Source: Methanobacterium bryantii
GTDB taxonomy: Archaea; Methanobacteriota; Methanobacteria; Methanobacteriales; Methanobacteriaceae
DNA: 64,000 nucleotides
Direction: 5' to 3'
NCBI RefSeq assembly: GCF_002287175.1
Contig: NZ_LMVM01000004.1
Location: 1 to 64,000 of the forward strand
Shown here: positions 36,052 to 45,071 of the stretch, one piece after another
How the letters are laid out: each line of letters begins with the position of its first letter
Numbering within the stretch: position 1 is the first letter of the stretch
Notes under the pieces: model-generated
Told to the model about the DNA's origin: nothing
Databases searched by the model: none
What the model saw: the letters and a program-made list of their open reading frames with translations, nothing else
Program-made: the position numbers and the translations under genes

Positions 36052-38201
36052 TGGATAATCGAGGGTTTATTTTTACCGCTGATGCAACACTAGCGTTGGT
36101 TATTTTTATGGTATTCAGTACTGCATTTGTATCATATTACTTTCTTCCAAATTACTTGGGAGATGATCACGAGCATCTTGAGAAATTAGCGGCAGATGCG
36201 CTGCAAGTATTAGAAAATGACGGTACACTTTATGTGGCTTCAAGTGAATATCAACTTTATGAAGATGCAAAAAACAGGGGAGACACTGTAGAAGCTCAAA
36301 AACACCTTACGAATGCCACAAACATTTTAAATGGTAATTTATCATATTTAATACCGGCCGACACAGGTTTTAGAATAACAATGAGTGATTATCCTTCAGT
36401 TGAAAATGATAGAGGGCTTCTATACGCTAATGATGTTGTATCTAGAGTAAATGTAATATCTGGACCAAAAGAAGGATGGATGGGTAGAGCATGGTATAAA
36501 GTGGAAAAAGCAGAATTTATAGATCAGCCTACAAATGTTACAACAACTTTATGGAACTTCCACAACTGGTTAACTAATTTTAATCCTTGGAACAATTATT
36601 ATCATTTAGAAGATTACTCTTACTGGGGTAAAGGAAGTTCTGCTCAAAATATAGATTTTTCTGTACCAGATAATGCAGTGATTAACGGACTTACTTTTTT
36701 ATTAGGTTCTTCCAGCAGTCAAAGTAAAGGTAAGTCCTATGCAGCAAATGTAGTAATAAATGGTAATTATAATATTATAAAAAATTCAAGTTTTACTTTC
36801 TTAAATTTTAGGCCTGGAACTCAGCAAACAATGTATAATTATCAGGTATTTCCTAATTATGGGCAAATTCACACGGGAGTGAATGGTTTTTATGTTAATT
36901 TCATTAATGCAACAAGATACAATGATATGCCTTGGTTTGCATTAATTGCGAATTATACTACTACATTTAAAGTTCCACAGGGAGTTTTAAATGATCAATT
37001 TAATTTTACAGATGCTGCAGGGTTAGCTGTGCCAAATGCTCAGGATTTAAGCGGGGATGGACACTCTAATGAATATGGAAGAATTTATTATTTAAGTAAT
37101 GGGTCTATGTCTTCTTTTACAGACAGGAGAGTAATGAGCTGGAGTACATTTTCTTCAATAGATCGAAATGAACTGGATGAGTATGATAATGGAGTCCCCT
37201 TTGTTATTGATAATGTAAATGGAGAAGATGGATCTGCAGTAAGTGTTGTGCAAGAATTTGATATACCCTCAGATAATGTCCGGATCCTTGATGGATATGT
37301 TGTACTAAATACATTTGGGGCTGTAGATAATGCTATGGTTGAGGTATGGGATGGAACTCAATGGAGAACAGTTTTCTGTTCATTTGATTTCAAAGAAACT
37401 CCATCTTCCATATCTACAACAGATTATAGTAAAATTGGAGATGGTTATGGTAATATTCCAGGTATTTTATATATTGGAGATAAATTAAGAACAGGCCACA
37501 ATAAAGTCAGAATAACGATATGGGATCAGGTCCCAAGTTCTGATTATGATTTGGTAGGGCTTGTTAATTCATATACTCATGTAAGTTATACTAGATTACC
37601 AATAAGATGGGAAAATTTTGCATATAATAGTTATCAGAACGAGGGTAATACTTATAGTTCAACACGTACATTTTCAACTGATGATAATGCTAGGGAAGTC
37701 TATTTATTTGTAAGTGCAGGAAGTGATGCAAGACATATAACTATTGATGTTAGAACTCCTTCAGGGGGTAGCTGGAAAACAGTATATGACAGTGATACTA
37801 TCCCTTATTATATAAATTTAGCACAATTAGATGCTGGAAAAGGATATCACATCTTTACAAATGGTGATGCAGGAAATTATACAATTAAAAAAGGGACTAA
37901 TTACAGAACGAGGGTAACTGTTACCAGCTCTTCAAATGAATGGGAATCAGGAGATAATGACGCTGAAATATTTTCAGGTACAAGAGTATCAGTTTTATAT
38001 CCTGAATTTTTACAGAATATGTGGACTACATCATATTCAAGTGATCCTAACGTTGCAAAACAACAAGCTCAACAGGATCTAGTTAATAGACTTACTCAAT
38101 CAGGTATTACTCCTGATCCCGATTTAATTAGAAGTGAAGCTCTATATACTGGTGATTTACCAAATTCAATTCCTGTAAGATTAGATTTATGGAAACATTG
38201 A
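36051..38201 (+). CDS. Large class III signal peptide surface protein
   Basis: 716 residues from ATG 36051 (MDNRG); ATG codons at 36048 and 36039 are alternatives. The leader MDNRG is followed by FIFTADATLALVIFMVF, fitting a class III signal with Phe after the cut. The extracellular part (about 50-716) is rich in Asn, Tyr, Ser and Trp with beta-sandwich-like repeats (e.g. GYVVLNTFGAVDNAMVEVWD). Far larger than a normal pilin; it may be a tip or adhesin subunit. Operon with its neighbours. Confidence 0.75.
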   Translation: MDNRGFIFTADATLALVIFMVFSTAFVSYYFLPNYLGDDHEHLEKLAADALQVLENDGTLYVASSEYQLYEDAKNRGDTVEAQKHLTNATNILNGNLSYLIPADTGFRITMSDYPSVENDRGLLYANDVVSRVNVISGPKEGWMGRAWYKVEKAEFIDQPTNVTTTLWNFHNWLTNFNPWNNYYHLEDYSYWGKGSSAQNIDFSVPDNAVINGLTFLLGSSSSQSKGKSYAANVVINGNYNIIKNSSFTFLNFRPGTQQTMYNYQVFPNYGQIHTGVNGFYVNFINATRYNDMPWFALIANYTTTFKVPQGVLNDQFNFTDAAGLAVPNAQDLSGDGHSNEYGRIYYLSNGSMSSFTDRRVMSWSTFSSIDRNELDEYDNGVPFVIDNVNGEDGSAVSVVQEFDIPSDNVRILDGYVVLNTFGAVDNAMVEVWDGTQWRTVFCSFDFKETPSSISTTDYSKIGDGYGNIPGILYIGDKLRTGHNKVRITIWDQVPSSDYDLVGLVNSYTHVSYTRLPIRWENFAYNSYQNEGNTYSSTRTFSTDDNAREVYLFVSAGSDARHITIDVRTPSGGSWKTVYDSDTIPYYINLAQLDAGKGYHIFTNGDAGNYTIKKGTNYRTRVTVTSSSNEWESGDNDAEIFSGTRVSVLYPEFLQNMWTTSYSSDPNVAKQQAQQDLVNRLTQSGITPDPDLIRSEALYTGDLPNSIPVRLDLWKH

Positions 38202-38211
38202 GGAGATTAGA

Positions 38212-39294
38212 ATGGACGAAAAAGGATATGCATTCACCCCTTTGGTTTTTTTACTTTTTATACCTATTATGATAATTGCAGTTGATTTTGATGATGTTGT
38301 TCATGAAGCGAATTCAATAGTGGCTATTGCAATGGGGGGAGATGTAACTTATTCTACAGTAACTAATATAATATCCGCTACTGAAAAAGGTGGACAAGAT
38401 GCAGGTAGGAGTGCCGCCTACAATGCAACAAGAGTGGTAATAGATAAAAGTAGTAATCTTAGCAATCCTAATCCATTCTTTGCAAGTGGTCAAAGTAAAA
38501 AGTATATTATAGATAATACATTACCTGTTTTAAATGCTAACGTTATTGCTACATGTTTAGATATGGAAAAACAAACTGGAAGAGAAATTTATATTAATAA
38601 TATTAAAATCACCAATTATACCAACGCAACATTTAGTGCTAGCGATATAACTATAACTCAAACAGAACCGTTCGGATTTTATATTAATTTAAGGGGAGGA
38701 ATACCCATAAAAGTCGTACAAAAAGATCAAGTTTATGAAGGAACATTACCATCAATTTCATCTTATGTATCTATTAGGGGTATGGAAGATCCATATATTT
38801 GGGTCAATTCTAAACAAAGAACAAGTAATATTATCTATGAATATCCTTATTATAAAGATTATGAGAATTCATATTTTTTCGATGAAAACGTAAGTGTGGA
38901 TGACCACAGATTAAACTTTTTATGGGAATGCTTAAATGGTACTGATAATCCAAGCCAAATTACTCCACGTCCTTATTATTTCCCAGATCCTCTTGGTGGA
39001 TTAACATTTTTTGATAGACTAGAAAACAGAAGTACATCCAGTGATTCAAATAATAAGACATGGATGAGTACATTTATTCTTGGAGATCCATTGAAGGATG
39101 AACATGCTGGTAATGAAATTGTATCAAGATTGGATCACGAATATTTCAGTGGTGTTACTACAAATGTTGGCCCTATATACATAGGAACAGGAAATGATAA
39201 AGAACCAATGCAAGATTCATCCGGTACGGCTGTATTTTACCTATCAAAAAAATATAAAGATTTCTTTGGTCTGGACGATTGGTATAACAATTAG
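38212..39294 (+). CDS. Class III signal peptide surface protein
   Basis: 360 residues; leader MDEKG followed by YAFTPLVFLLFIPIMIIAV, a class III-type signal lacking the QxSxE motif. The rest is extracellular, with many Tyr, Asn and Thr and no known domain. GAGGAGATT lies before the ATG, ten bases after the preceding stop. Likely a minor subunit of the same structure. Confidence 0.75.
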   Translation: MDEKGYAFTPLVFLLFIPIMIIAVDFDDVVHEANSIVAIAMGGDVTYSTVTNIISATEKGGQDAGRSAAYNATRVVIDKSSNLSNPNPFFASGQSKKYIIDNTLPVLNANVIATCLDMEKQTGREIYINNIKITNYTNATFSASDITITQTEPFGFYINLRGGIPIKVVQKDQVYEGTLPSISSYVSIRGMEDPYIWVNSKQRTSNIIYEYPYYKDYENSYFFDENVSVDDHRLNFLWECLNGTDNPSQITPRPYYFPDPLGGLTFFDRLENRSTSSDSNNKTWMSTFILGDPLKDEHAGNEIVSRLDHEYFSGVTTNVGPIYIGTGNDKEPMQDSSGTAVFYLSKKYKDFFGLDDWYNN

Positions 39295-39304
39295 GTGATT
39301 AAAA

Positions 39305-39709
39305 TTGCTCTTAGATAAGAATGGACAAGCAAGTGCAGAATTAATATTTGTAACTGTAATATTTTTAGTTATTGCTGCAGGTATGATTCAATTAACAGGT
39401 TCTGAAATGAATAAAGCAGATACTGGAAGCATTGCTCAAGTTAGGATGATAGGTGAATCTGTAGCTGAAACTATTAATACAGTTTATATAAATGGAAATG
39501 GATATTCCATTAATTTAACTATGCCTAATAAGACGTTTGATTATACTGCATATGTATCTGGTGCTGGAAATATAAGCATGGAGTATAATAACCAGAATAT
39601 TACAATTAAACTGATACCTGTTAACAGTACTGAGCCTGTTACTATAAGCCCTGGTCAAAGTTATATAGTTAAAAATGTTAATGGCACAATAACATTTACT
39701 CAAAGTTAA
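39305..39709 (+). CDS. Class III signal peptide (pilin-like) protein
   Basis: 134 residues from TTG 39305 with GGTGATT upstream. Leader MLLDKNG, then QASAELIFVTVIFLVIAAG, a textbook class III signal (QxSxE) with cleavage after Gly. The extracellular domain (about 30-134) is small and beta-rich, similar in style to the pilin-like protein at 32078. Together they may be the main fibre subunits. Confidence 0.85.
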   Translation: MLLDKNGQASAELIFVTVIFLVIAAGMIQLTGSEMNKADTGSIAQVRMIGESVAETINTVYINGNGYSINLTMPNKTFDYTAYVSGAGNISMEYNNQNITIKLIPVNSTEPVTISPGQSYIVKNVNGTITFTQS

Positions 39710-39730
39710 ATTATTTAATCGGTGATTTCT

Positions 39731-40150
39731 ATGGATCTAAAACCCGGATGGGAAAAAAAAGCTTTAATTGTAGTAGCTATAATTTTTGTTATTATTGTAG
39801 TTTATGCATTTAATCCGTTTCACAGTAATTCTAATGTAGAAGTTCAAAATGAATCTACAGATAATGCAGTTGCAGCACCTTCAGCTCCCGCTGTGACAAC
39901 TAATAATTCTACAGCAAATAACACCACGGTTAATTCAACAAATAACGGTACATTTCAAATATCTGCAGATGTAGCTAAGAATATAGCTGCAGGAGCTTAT
40001 CCGGGCTATACTGCAGGACAACCAACTCAAGGAAATGTTACTATAAACAGTACTTTGTATTCTGTATGGATAGTTCCTATTACTCAGGCATCTATAACTA
40101 AGAAGGTTTATGTTGATTTATCCACTGGGACAGTAGTTGGAAATGCATAA
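39731..40150 (+). CDS. Membrane-anchored protein with PepSY-like C-terminal domain
   Basis: 139 residues from ATG 39731 (GGTGAT upstream; an in-frame GTG at 39722 is part of that site). One membrane helix (about 9-28, KALIVVAIIFVIIVVYAF), a Ser/Thr/Asn-rich linker, and a C-terminal domain (about 75-139: AKNIAAGAYPGYT ... KKVYVDLSTGTVVG) of PepSY-like form. A decayed copy of its C-terminus lies at 40404-40448. Last gene of the pilin-like operon. Confidence 0.65.
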   Translation: MDLKPGWEKKALIVVAIIFVIIVVYAFNPFHSNSNVEVQNESTDNAVAAPSAPAVTTNNSTANNTTVNSTNNGTFQISADVAKNIAAGAYPGYTAGQPTQGNVTINSTLYSVWIVPITQASITKKVYVDLSTGTVVGNA

Positions 40151-40403
40151 CCTGAATATAGATGTAAATTTATTTTTCAATTATTTTTCCATTTTTTTTA
40201 TTAAAAGTATTATAATGGCTTAAAATGAATTTAGTTATTTTAACTATTTTTGAAAATAAATTAGAGGATTAATTCACTTATACTATGGTTAGTACAAAGT
40301 TAAATAATTAAAAAATTTTATAAGTGTATATTGATAAAATATAATAAATTATTATTTGGGATTTCTCTGGCATGAAAATATTTGTTCTCATTTAGAAAAT
40401 AAA

Positions 40404-40448
40404 AGTGCAGTAGCAAAAAAGATATATGTTGATTTATCAAAGGAATAA
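40404..40448 (+). pseudogene. Fragment duplicating the end of the PepSY-like gene
   Basis: The frame reads SAVAKKIYVDLSKE then stop, matching SITKKVYVDLSTG near the end of the preceding gene; the string TATGTTGATTTATC is shared exactly. Stops lie on both sides. The fragment is probably the relic of a tandem copy. The remaining sequence between 40151 and 40505 shows nothing else. Confidence 0.55.
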
Positions 40449-40505
40449 TAGTTGTAAAGTGAAACTTAGTGTAATACAGAGATTGAATAGTCGTGGGACG
40501 TAATC

Positions 40506-41300
40506 ATGGAAACTATCGCAGTTATATTAATGGTTGTATTATTTTTAGTACTAATGGTATTTGTATTTTCAACTGCTCTTTTAACGCCAATTATAGGCAA
40601 AAAAAATCTTATATTTGTAGTATTAATGGGTTTTATAGTAGGTATCATTGGCGGGGCATTTTTCATATCTCCAATAATGGATGATATCCCCAATATTGCT
40701 TCTGCATTTTATCAGAGTACATCTACGGATTTAGATACTATATATTTAGATATTCCAGATAGTGTAGATGTTAATCAGTTTATAAATACTGTAAAAGATA
40801 TAGATGGAGTTAAGGGCGTTAATGTGACAGGAATAACGATTAAAACGTCAGGTTTCTCTGATTATTGGAAAAATACGCTTCCAGATCGTATACCTGCTTC
40901 AAATACTAATATAACATCGGTACAGATTCAGGGAAATGATACTTTAAATATCCAGATTCAAAATGGAAGCAATGCTAAAGATACAATTAAAAGTTTAGAT
41001 GACTGGCTGATGTTAATAGCCGGAATAAGTTCATCATACAGTGCTGTGCATGTAACTGTTCAAGCTGATCCTTCTAAAACTGATCAGGTTAGAGATCAAC
41101 TGTCACAAACTGTAGTAGTAACAAGTATAGAGGGCCCTACACAGGATAAAATCAATTCTTTAAAGGCAATACTTCCAAACCAATCCAATGTAGTCATTTT
41201 ATGTGGATTTATTGGAATGTTTGTTGGCTTAGCAGGGGTATTTATAGATAGCATTCTTGGTATTTTTGAAAATATCAAGGGAAAAGTAGTTAAAAAATGA
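40506..41300 (+). CDS. Membrane protein, unknown family
   Basis: 264 residues: two N-terminal membrane helices (about 4-28 and 33-55), a long extracellular alpha/beta domain (about 56-230) with a VNQFINTVKDIDGVKGVNVTG segment and a second PSKTDQVRDQLSQTVVVTSIEG segment, and one C-terminal membrane helix (about 232-255). The two similar segments suggest two ferredoxin-like units. Ten bases before the Dph6 gene, same strand. I recognise no family; it is probably a conserved methanobacterial protein. Confidence 0.6.
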   Translation: METIAVILMVVLFLVLMVFVFSTALLTPIIGKKNLIFVVLMGFIVGIIGGAFFISPIMDDIPNIASAFYQSTSTDLDTIYLDIPDSVDVNQFINTVKDIDGVKGVNVTGITIKTSGFSDYWKNTLPDRIPASNTNITSVQIQGNDTLNIQIQNGSNAKDTIKSLDDWLMLIAGISSSYSAVHVTVQADPSKTDQVRDQLSQTVVVTSIEGPTQDKINSLKAILPNQSNVVILCGFIGMFVGLAGVFIDSILGIFENIKGKVVKK

Positions 41301-41309
41301 GGAGTGAAT

Positions 41310-41990
41310 ATGAAAGCAGCAGTTCTTTTTTCAGGGGGTAAAGACAGTACCATGGCAGCATACAGTGCCATTAAGGAGGGACATGAGGTGGAGTATCTTG
41401 TTTCGGTATTTTCGGATAATCCTGCATCGTACATGTTCCATGTTGCAAATATACATATTACAGAACTTTCAGCTGAAGCAATGGGAATCAAGCTCATTAA
41501 AAAAGTTACAAAGGGAATTAAAGAAGAAGAATTAGAAGATCTTAAAAATATTCTAATTGAATTGAAAGATAAAGGGATCGAAGCTATTTATTCAGGTGCT
41601 CTTTTTTCTGTATATCAAAAGTCAAGAATAGATGCACTCTGTGGAGAGTTGGGGCTTGAATCATGCGCGCCACTATGGCATAGAGATCCTACAGAGTACA
41701 TGGAAGAGATCATTGACCTTGGATTTGAGGTTATAATAACTAGTGTAGCTGCTGAAGGCTTTGATGAGTCATGGCTTGGTAGAAAAGTTGATAATGACTC
41801 TCTCCTTGAGATTATTGAACTAAATAAAAAATATAAAATACACATTGGCTTTGAAGGCGGTGAAGCTGAAACTCTTGTTTTAAATGGTCCTATCTTTAAT
41901 AAAAAAATTAAAGTGATGGAATCAGAAAATATTTGGGAAGGAGACAGCGGTTATTTTTTAATTAAAAAAGCTGAATTAGAAGAAAAATAA
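41310..41990 (+). CDS. dph6: Diphthine--ammonia ligase (Dph6-type)
   Basis: Catalyses the last ATP-dependent step of diphthamide formation on elongation factor 2. 226 residues from ATG 41310; GGAGTGA is at the right distance, and an in-frame GTG at 41304 lies inside it. The PP-loop SGGKDS is at 8-13. The family segments GIKEEELEDL, SGALFSVYQKSRID, PLWHRDP and GFEGGEAETLVLN are all present. Complete. Confidence 0.9.
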   Translation: MKAAVLFSGGKDSTMAAYSAIKEGHEVEYLVSVFSDNPASYMFHVANIHITELSAEAMGIKLIKKVTKGIKEEELEDLKNILIELKDKGIEAIYSGALFSVYQKSRIDALCGELGLESCAPLWHRDPTEYMEEIIDLGFEVIITSVAAEGFDESWLGRKVDNDSLLEIIELNKKYKIHIGFEGGEAETLVLNGPIFNKKIKVMESENIWEGDSGYFLIKKAELEEK

Positions 41991-42193
41991 ATTAATCAGT
42001 TTTATTACTTTTTTTAAATTATATTGATTCTAAATTTCAAAATAGCGATTTTAAATTTGTTTTTAATCTCCACAACGTAAAATTAGAAGAAAAATAAGTT
42101 TTTGCAAATGTTGCGTCCTTAAATTAAATTTATTAAAAACAAACATTAATTGATTCTTTATTAAATTAGTTCAAAATTATCAAGAATCTATTT

Positions 42194-42580
42194 TTAGACA
42201 CTTTTAATTTCTGGAGCGATCCAGTCTATAAATCTTTGAACATCATTAGTTTCAATTTCAACGTCAATTTCTCCCAGTGGAGATAGATCATCTTCTACAA
42301 AATTTGGAACCCCAACGAACGCTGCCTGTTTACTTAATTTGAAATGAATTTTATTTGCACCAATTCCTTTTAACATCATTTTCCTGGCAACACTTCTGAT
42401 TTTCCTTTCCTTGAGTTCCTTACGTAAATTTGTAATTGATTCTTTTTCACCAGATACAAGGACATAATTTTCTCCTATTTCCATATCATCATAATCAAAC
42501 ATGTTTTTCAGTGTTTTGGTGACTTTATCAATATCTTCTGTGGGATTCAATTCAGTCTTAGCATATATCTTACAGTTCAT
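42194..42580 (-). CDS. UPF0201 family protein
   Basis: 128 residues from ATG 42580 (MNCKIYAKTELNPTED), with AGGAG about nine bases upstream. The open frame continues upstream into the hairpin array, which I consider non-coding. Family features: TELNPTEDIDKVTKTLKNMF at the start and IGANKIHFKLSKQAAFVGVPNF. UPF0201 proteins are small archaeal proteins proposed to bind RNA; function is not established. It is on the same strand as the UPF0200 and CoA genes, downstream of the array. Confidence 0.85.
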   Translation of the reverse strand: MNCKIYAKTELNPTEDIDKVTKTLKNMFDYDDMEIGENYVLVSGEKESITNLRKELKERKIRSVARKMMLKGIGANKIHFKLSKQAAFVGVPNFVEDDLSPLGEIDVEIETNDVQRFIDWIAPEIKSV

Positions 42581-42621
42581 CTTTATAAACTCCTGCTGGT
42601 GTGAATTAATTTTTAGATTTT

Positions 42622-42906
42622 TTAACATGGAAAATCTTCGATTTTCGGTGTTTGAGAAACTATGTTTCTCAACCGCAAAAACCTGCGGTTTTTGCATGTA
42701 AAAAACAAATCGAAAATTGTAAATTTTTAGAAAATACCATGTATTTTCTAACTCTTAAAACTGTCGTTTCAAGTTTACGAAACTTCGTTTCGTAATTCCC
42801 AAAAAATTCTATGAATTTTTTGAGGATTTCGATTAATGTTTTTTAACATCGAAAATCTTCGATTTTCGGTGTAAAAACCACAAGCAAAAATTTACAATTT
42901 TTGCTT
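42622..42906. repeat. Hairpin array 2: at least eight small inverted repeats
   Basis: Perfect hairpins lie at 42630-42646, 42652-42672, 42675-42695, 42727-42751 (11 bp), 42775-42795, 42800-42822, 42850-42868 and 42882-42906 (11 bp), nearly all with three-base loops. The unit 42651-42698 repeats the TTTG...CAACCG...CATG two-hairpin unit of array 1. The 11-bp stem TTAGAAAATAC/GTATTTTCTAA also occurs in array 1 with a different loop. The last hairpin overlaps the UPF0200 stop codon by two bases, so the array fills the whole gap between two genes. Confidence 0.88.
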
Positions 42907-43459
42907 AGTGTTTTTTAACTTCATTTTTTAATATGTTGCGTATTGAATTTTTAAACTTCCAGACTGGCCCTTCATTTACTATCATATAATCTGATGTGGC
43001 TATAACGTTACCTATCCCAAATTTAAGTTCTCTATTATCTCTTTTTTTGAATTCTGCTACATTACTGGAATCATCTTCTCTTTTTCTTCTTTTTAACCTA
43101 CTAAAGCGTGTTTTGGGGCTGGAATGGATAGCGATAATTTTAAATGTTTTAAAATTTTTCTTAAATATTTTTACTTCATACGGGCTTCTTATACCTTCGA
43201 TTATAAATTTTAATTCACATTCTGCATTTTCATCATTTGAATGCTCTTTAATTAGTTCTACACATCTTTCTGCAACTACATAGTCGCCATACTCTTCACG
43301 TAGTTTAACTGCAGTTTCCCCAATTTCAGCGTTTCTTTTTATTGCTTCATCTCTTATAACATCGCCCATTCGTATTATATTGACATCCATATTCTTAGCA
43401 ACTCTTGCTACGATGCTCTTACCTGATCCTGGTAGTCCTGTTACTCCTATTACCTGCAT
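42905..43459 (-). CDS. UPF0200 family P-loop nucleotide kinase-like protein
   Basis: 184 residues from ATG 43459 (MQVIGVTGLPGSGKS); the open frame extends 12 codons further, but GTGAGAT precedes this ATG. Walker A GLPGSGKS is at 8-15. Further features are RMGDVIRDEAIKR, the lid-like segment SRLKRRKREDDSS, and a C-terminal part. Resembles adenylate and dephospho-CoA kinases, but the archaeal family substrate is uncertain. It lies 54 bases downstream of the 4-phosphopantoate--beta-alanine ligase gene in the same direction, which makes a CoA-linked role attractive. Confidence 0.85.
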   Translation of the reverse strand: MQVIGVTGLPGSGKSIVARVAKNMDVNIIRMGDVIRDEAIKRNAEIGETAVKLREEYGDYVVAERCVELIKEHSNDENAECELKFIIEGIRSPYEVKIFKKNFKTFKIIAIHSSPKTRFSRLKRRKREDDSSNVAEFKKRDNRELKFGIGNVIATSDYMIVNEGPVWKFKNSIRNILKNEVKKH

Positions 43460-43513
43460 GATCTCACTCTTTAATGATTTCAGTGATAAGTCCATTGTTT
43501 TGAAATTTCATCG

Positions 43514-44263
43514 TTATTCAAATTCATTAATGGAATTTAGCATAATCTTCAATGATTCTTTAAGGTTATTAATATTGTTAAAATTATCCATCAGTTTTTT
43601 TAGTTCATCTGGGTTCTTAGTCTTAAGTTTATTTACTTTACGGGTAAGACACGGCATTGCCCTTGTAATATTGTCGACTATAGTTAATGATGCGGTTTTA
43701 GCTGTACGTGATAATGGATTTAAGTCTACAGCTATTACAAATTTACCTTCATTTACCAGCACTTCTGTTCTGTCACCATCTTCCAGTGGAACCAGTATCA
43801 CATCTGCTTTATACATACCTTCAGGGCTGACGCTTCCCCTCGGACTATCCAGGCCTTCAATATGTTTGAAATCTTCCTCTTCTGTACCTAAAATTTCTCC
43901 GGCTCCCTGATCTTTTAAAAATTTCCATATGGTTTTAACTCTTTTAGGAGTTCGGTAAAAAAGGTTTATCTCAATTTTTGCACCTAAAACTTCTGCTAAT
44001 TTTACAACATGCTCTGGAACAAGGGCAGTGGTGTTACCATTTACAGATATAACTGGATTTTTTGCAAGGATTAAAGCTGCAGCCGCTGCTTCTATAGCTT
44101 TTTCAGCTGTTTCAGTTGTTTTTTCTCCAATTAAATAATCAAAAGCTTCGCCTCTTCCATGGGCTATCATTCCAGAATCGGCTAAAATTCCAGATTTATA
44201 TGCATTTACAATTTTATCTCTTGAAAGTAAAGATTTATATCTTGGATGGCTCTTTGGTATCAT
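43514..44263 (-). CDS. 4-phosphopantoate--beta-alanine ligase
   Basis: Archaeal coenzyme A synthesis enzyme that joins phosphopantoate and beta-alanine using ATP. 249 residues, of normal length. Family features: IPKSHPRYKSLLSRDKIV at the start, GMIAHGRGEAFDYLIGE, ISVNGNTTALVPE, NLFYRTPKR, VPLEDGDRTEVL and VDLNPLSRTA. The start ATG has only a weak binding site (AGGAC). Upstream gene of a two-gene unit with UPF0200. Confidence 0.9.
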   Translation of the reverse strand: MIPKSHPRYKSLLSRDKIVNAYKSGILADSGMIAHGRGEAFDYLIGEKTTETAEKAIEAAAAALILAKNPVISVNGNTTALVPEHVVKLAEVLGAKIEINLFYRTPKRVKTIWKFLKDQGAGEILGTEEEDFKHIEGLDSPRGSVSPEGMYKADVILVPLEDGDRTEVLVNEGKFVIAVDLNPLSRTAKTASLTIVDNITRAMPCLTRKVNKLKTKNPDELKKLMDNFNNINNLKESLKIMLNSINEFE

Positions 44264-44706
44264 ATTAATTAGTCCTGTAAAATTTAATTAATCAGTAAAA
44301 ATTCTATATCATGGCTATTTTATTATATTAATAAAGTATGGGGGATTATTTAATATCCAAGTGTCTGTATAATTACCGATACTTCTATTAACCCAGATAT
44401 GATTTTATAAGATAGTCAAAAAGATCTATATTCCTAATTTTTTGTTACATTAACTATTGTATAAACACATACTTATAGCCTCAGAGTTTAACATAATTAA
44501 TTGAAATGCACTCCAGGTTTTTCTGTTAATTAATTTTCATAAAAATTTTAATTACAGCTTTTCTGTTTATAATATGGCCTTAATTAAATATTTAAACTAG
44601 CAAGTCATATATGAAACATATTTAAAAGAAATTAAAACTATTATATGAATTGTTTTAATGCAAAGATATTTTTAACCAGTATGATATAAAATAATATGGG
44701 GATAAC
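44264..44706. other. Divergent intergenic region
   Basis: AT-rich stretch between the divergent CoA gene and the small membrane protein; it must hold both promoters. A GGGGAT site lies before 44707. No hairpins of the array type, tRNA-like fold or coding frame is seen. Confidence 0.4.
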
Positions 44707-44961
44707 ATGAAAGAAAGAATAGAAATAAACAGGCCAGATAATGATAATGAACCAATTGGAAGACCTGAGGGAAGAGAAATAAAAAAAAACAGAGTTAACA
44801 AGTGGGGCGTATATCTAAGTATCATTGTTATTGTGGCTGGTTTAATTTGGTATGCTATAAACATGGGATATATTCCTATGGAATTTATAAAACAGCAGGC
44901 CGGCCCAATTTTAGTCGTGCTGATTGGACTATTAATTTTAATAAAATCACTATCTAGATAA
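44707..44961 (+). CDS. Small membrane protein, LiaI/LiaF-like (DUF5668-type) transmembrane region
   Basis: 84 residues: charged N-terminus (1-33, KERIEINRPDNDNEP), then two hydrophobic helices (about 35-52 and 65-80) separated by MGYIPMEFIKQQAGP. The layout, with a Trp start and a short helix hairpin, resembles the LiaI/LiaF-like membrane region. GGGGAT before the ATG. Function unknown. Confidence 0.55.
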   Translation: MKERIEINRPDNDNEPIGRPEGREIKKNRVNKWGVYLSIIVIVAGLIWYAINMGYIPMEFIKQQAGPILVVLIGLLILIKSLSR

Positions 44962-45071
44962 GATATTTTTAGAAAAAATTGTTTAAGTACTAAATTTGGA
45001 CATTTTTTGAACTAAATAAAATTTGAGGTTAATGAAATCTTGTTTAAACCACAAAGGTAAGAGGCGTTTAT

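Noticed and set aside
42581..42697. Longer N-terminus for the UPF0201 gene
   Set aside because: The extension is encoded by hairpin array DNA, while ATG 42580 has a proper binding site and gives the usual family length.
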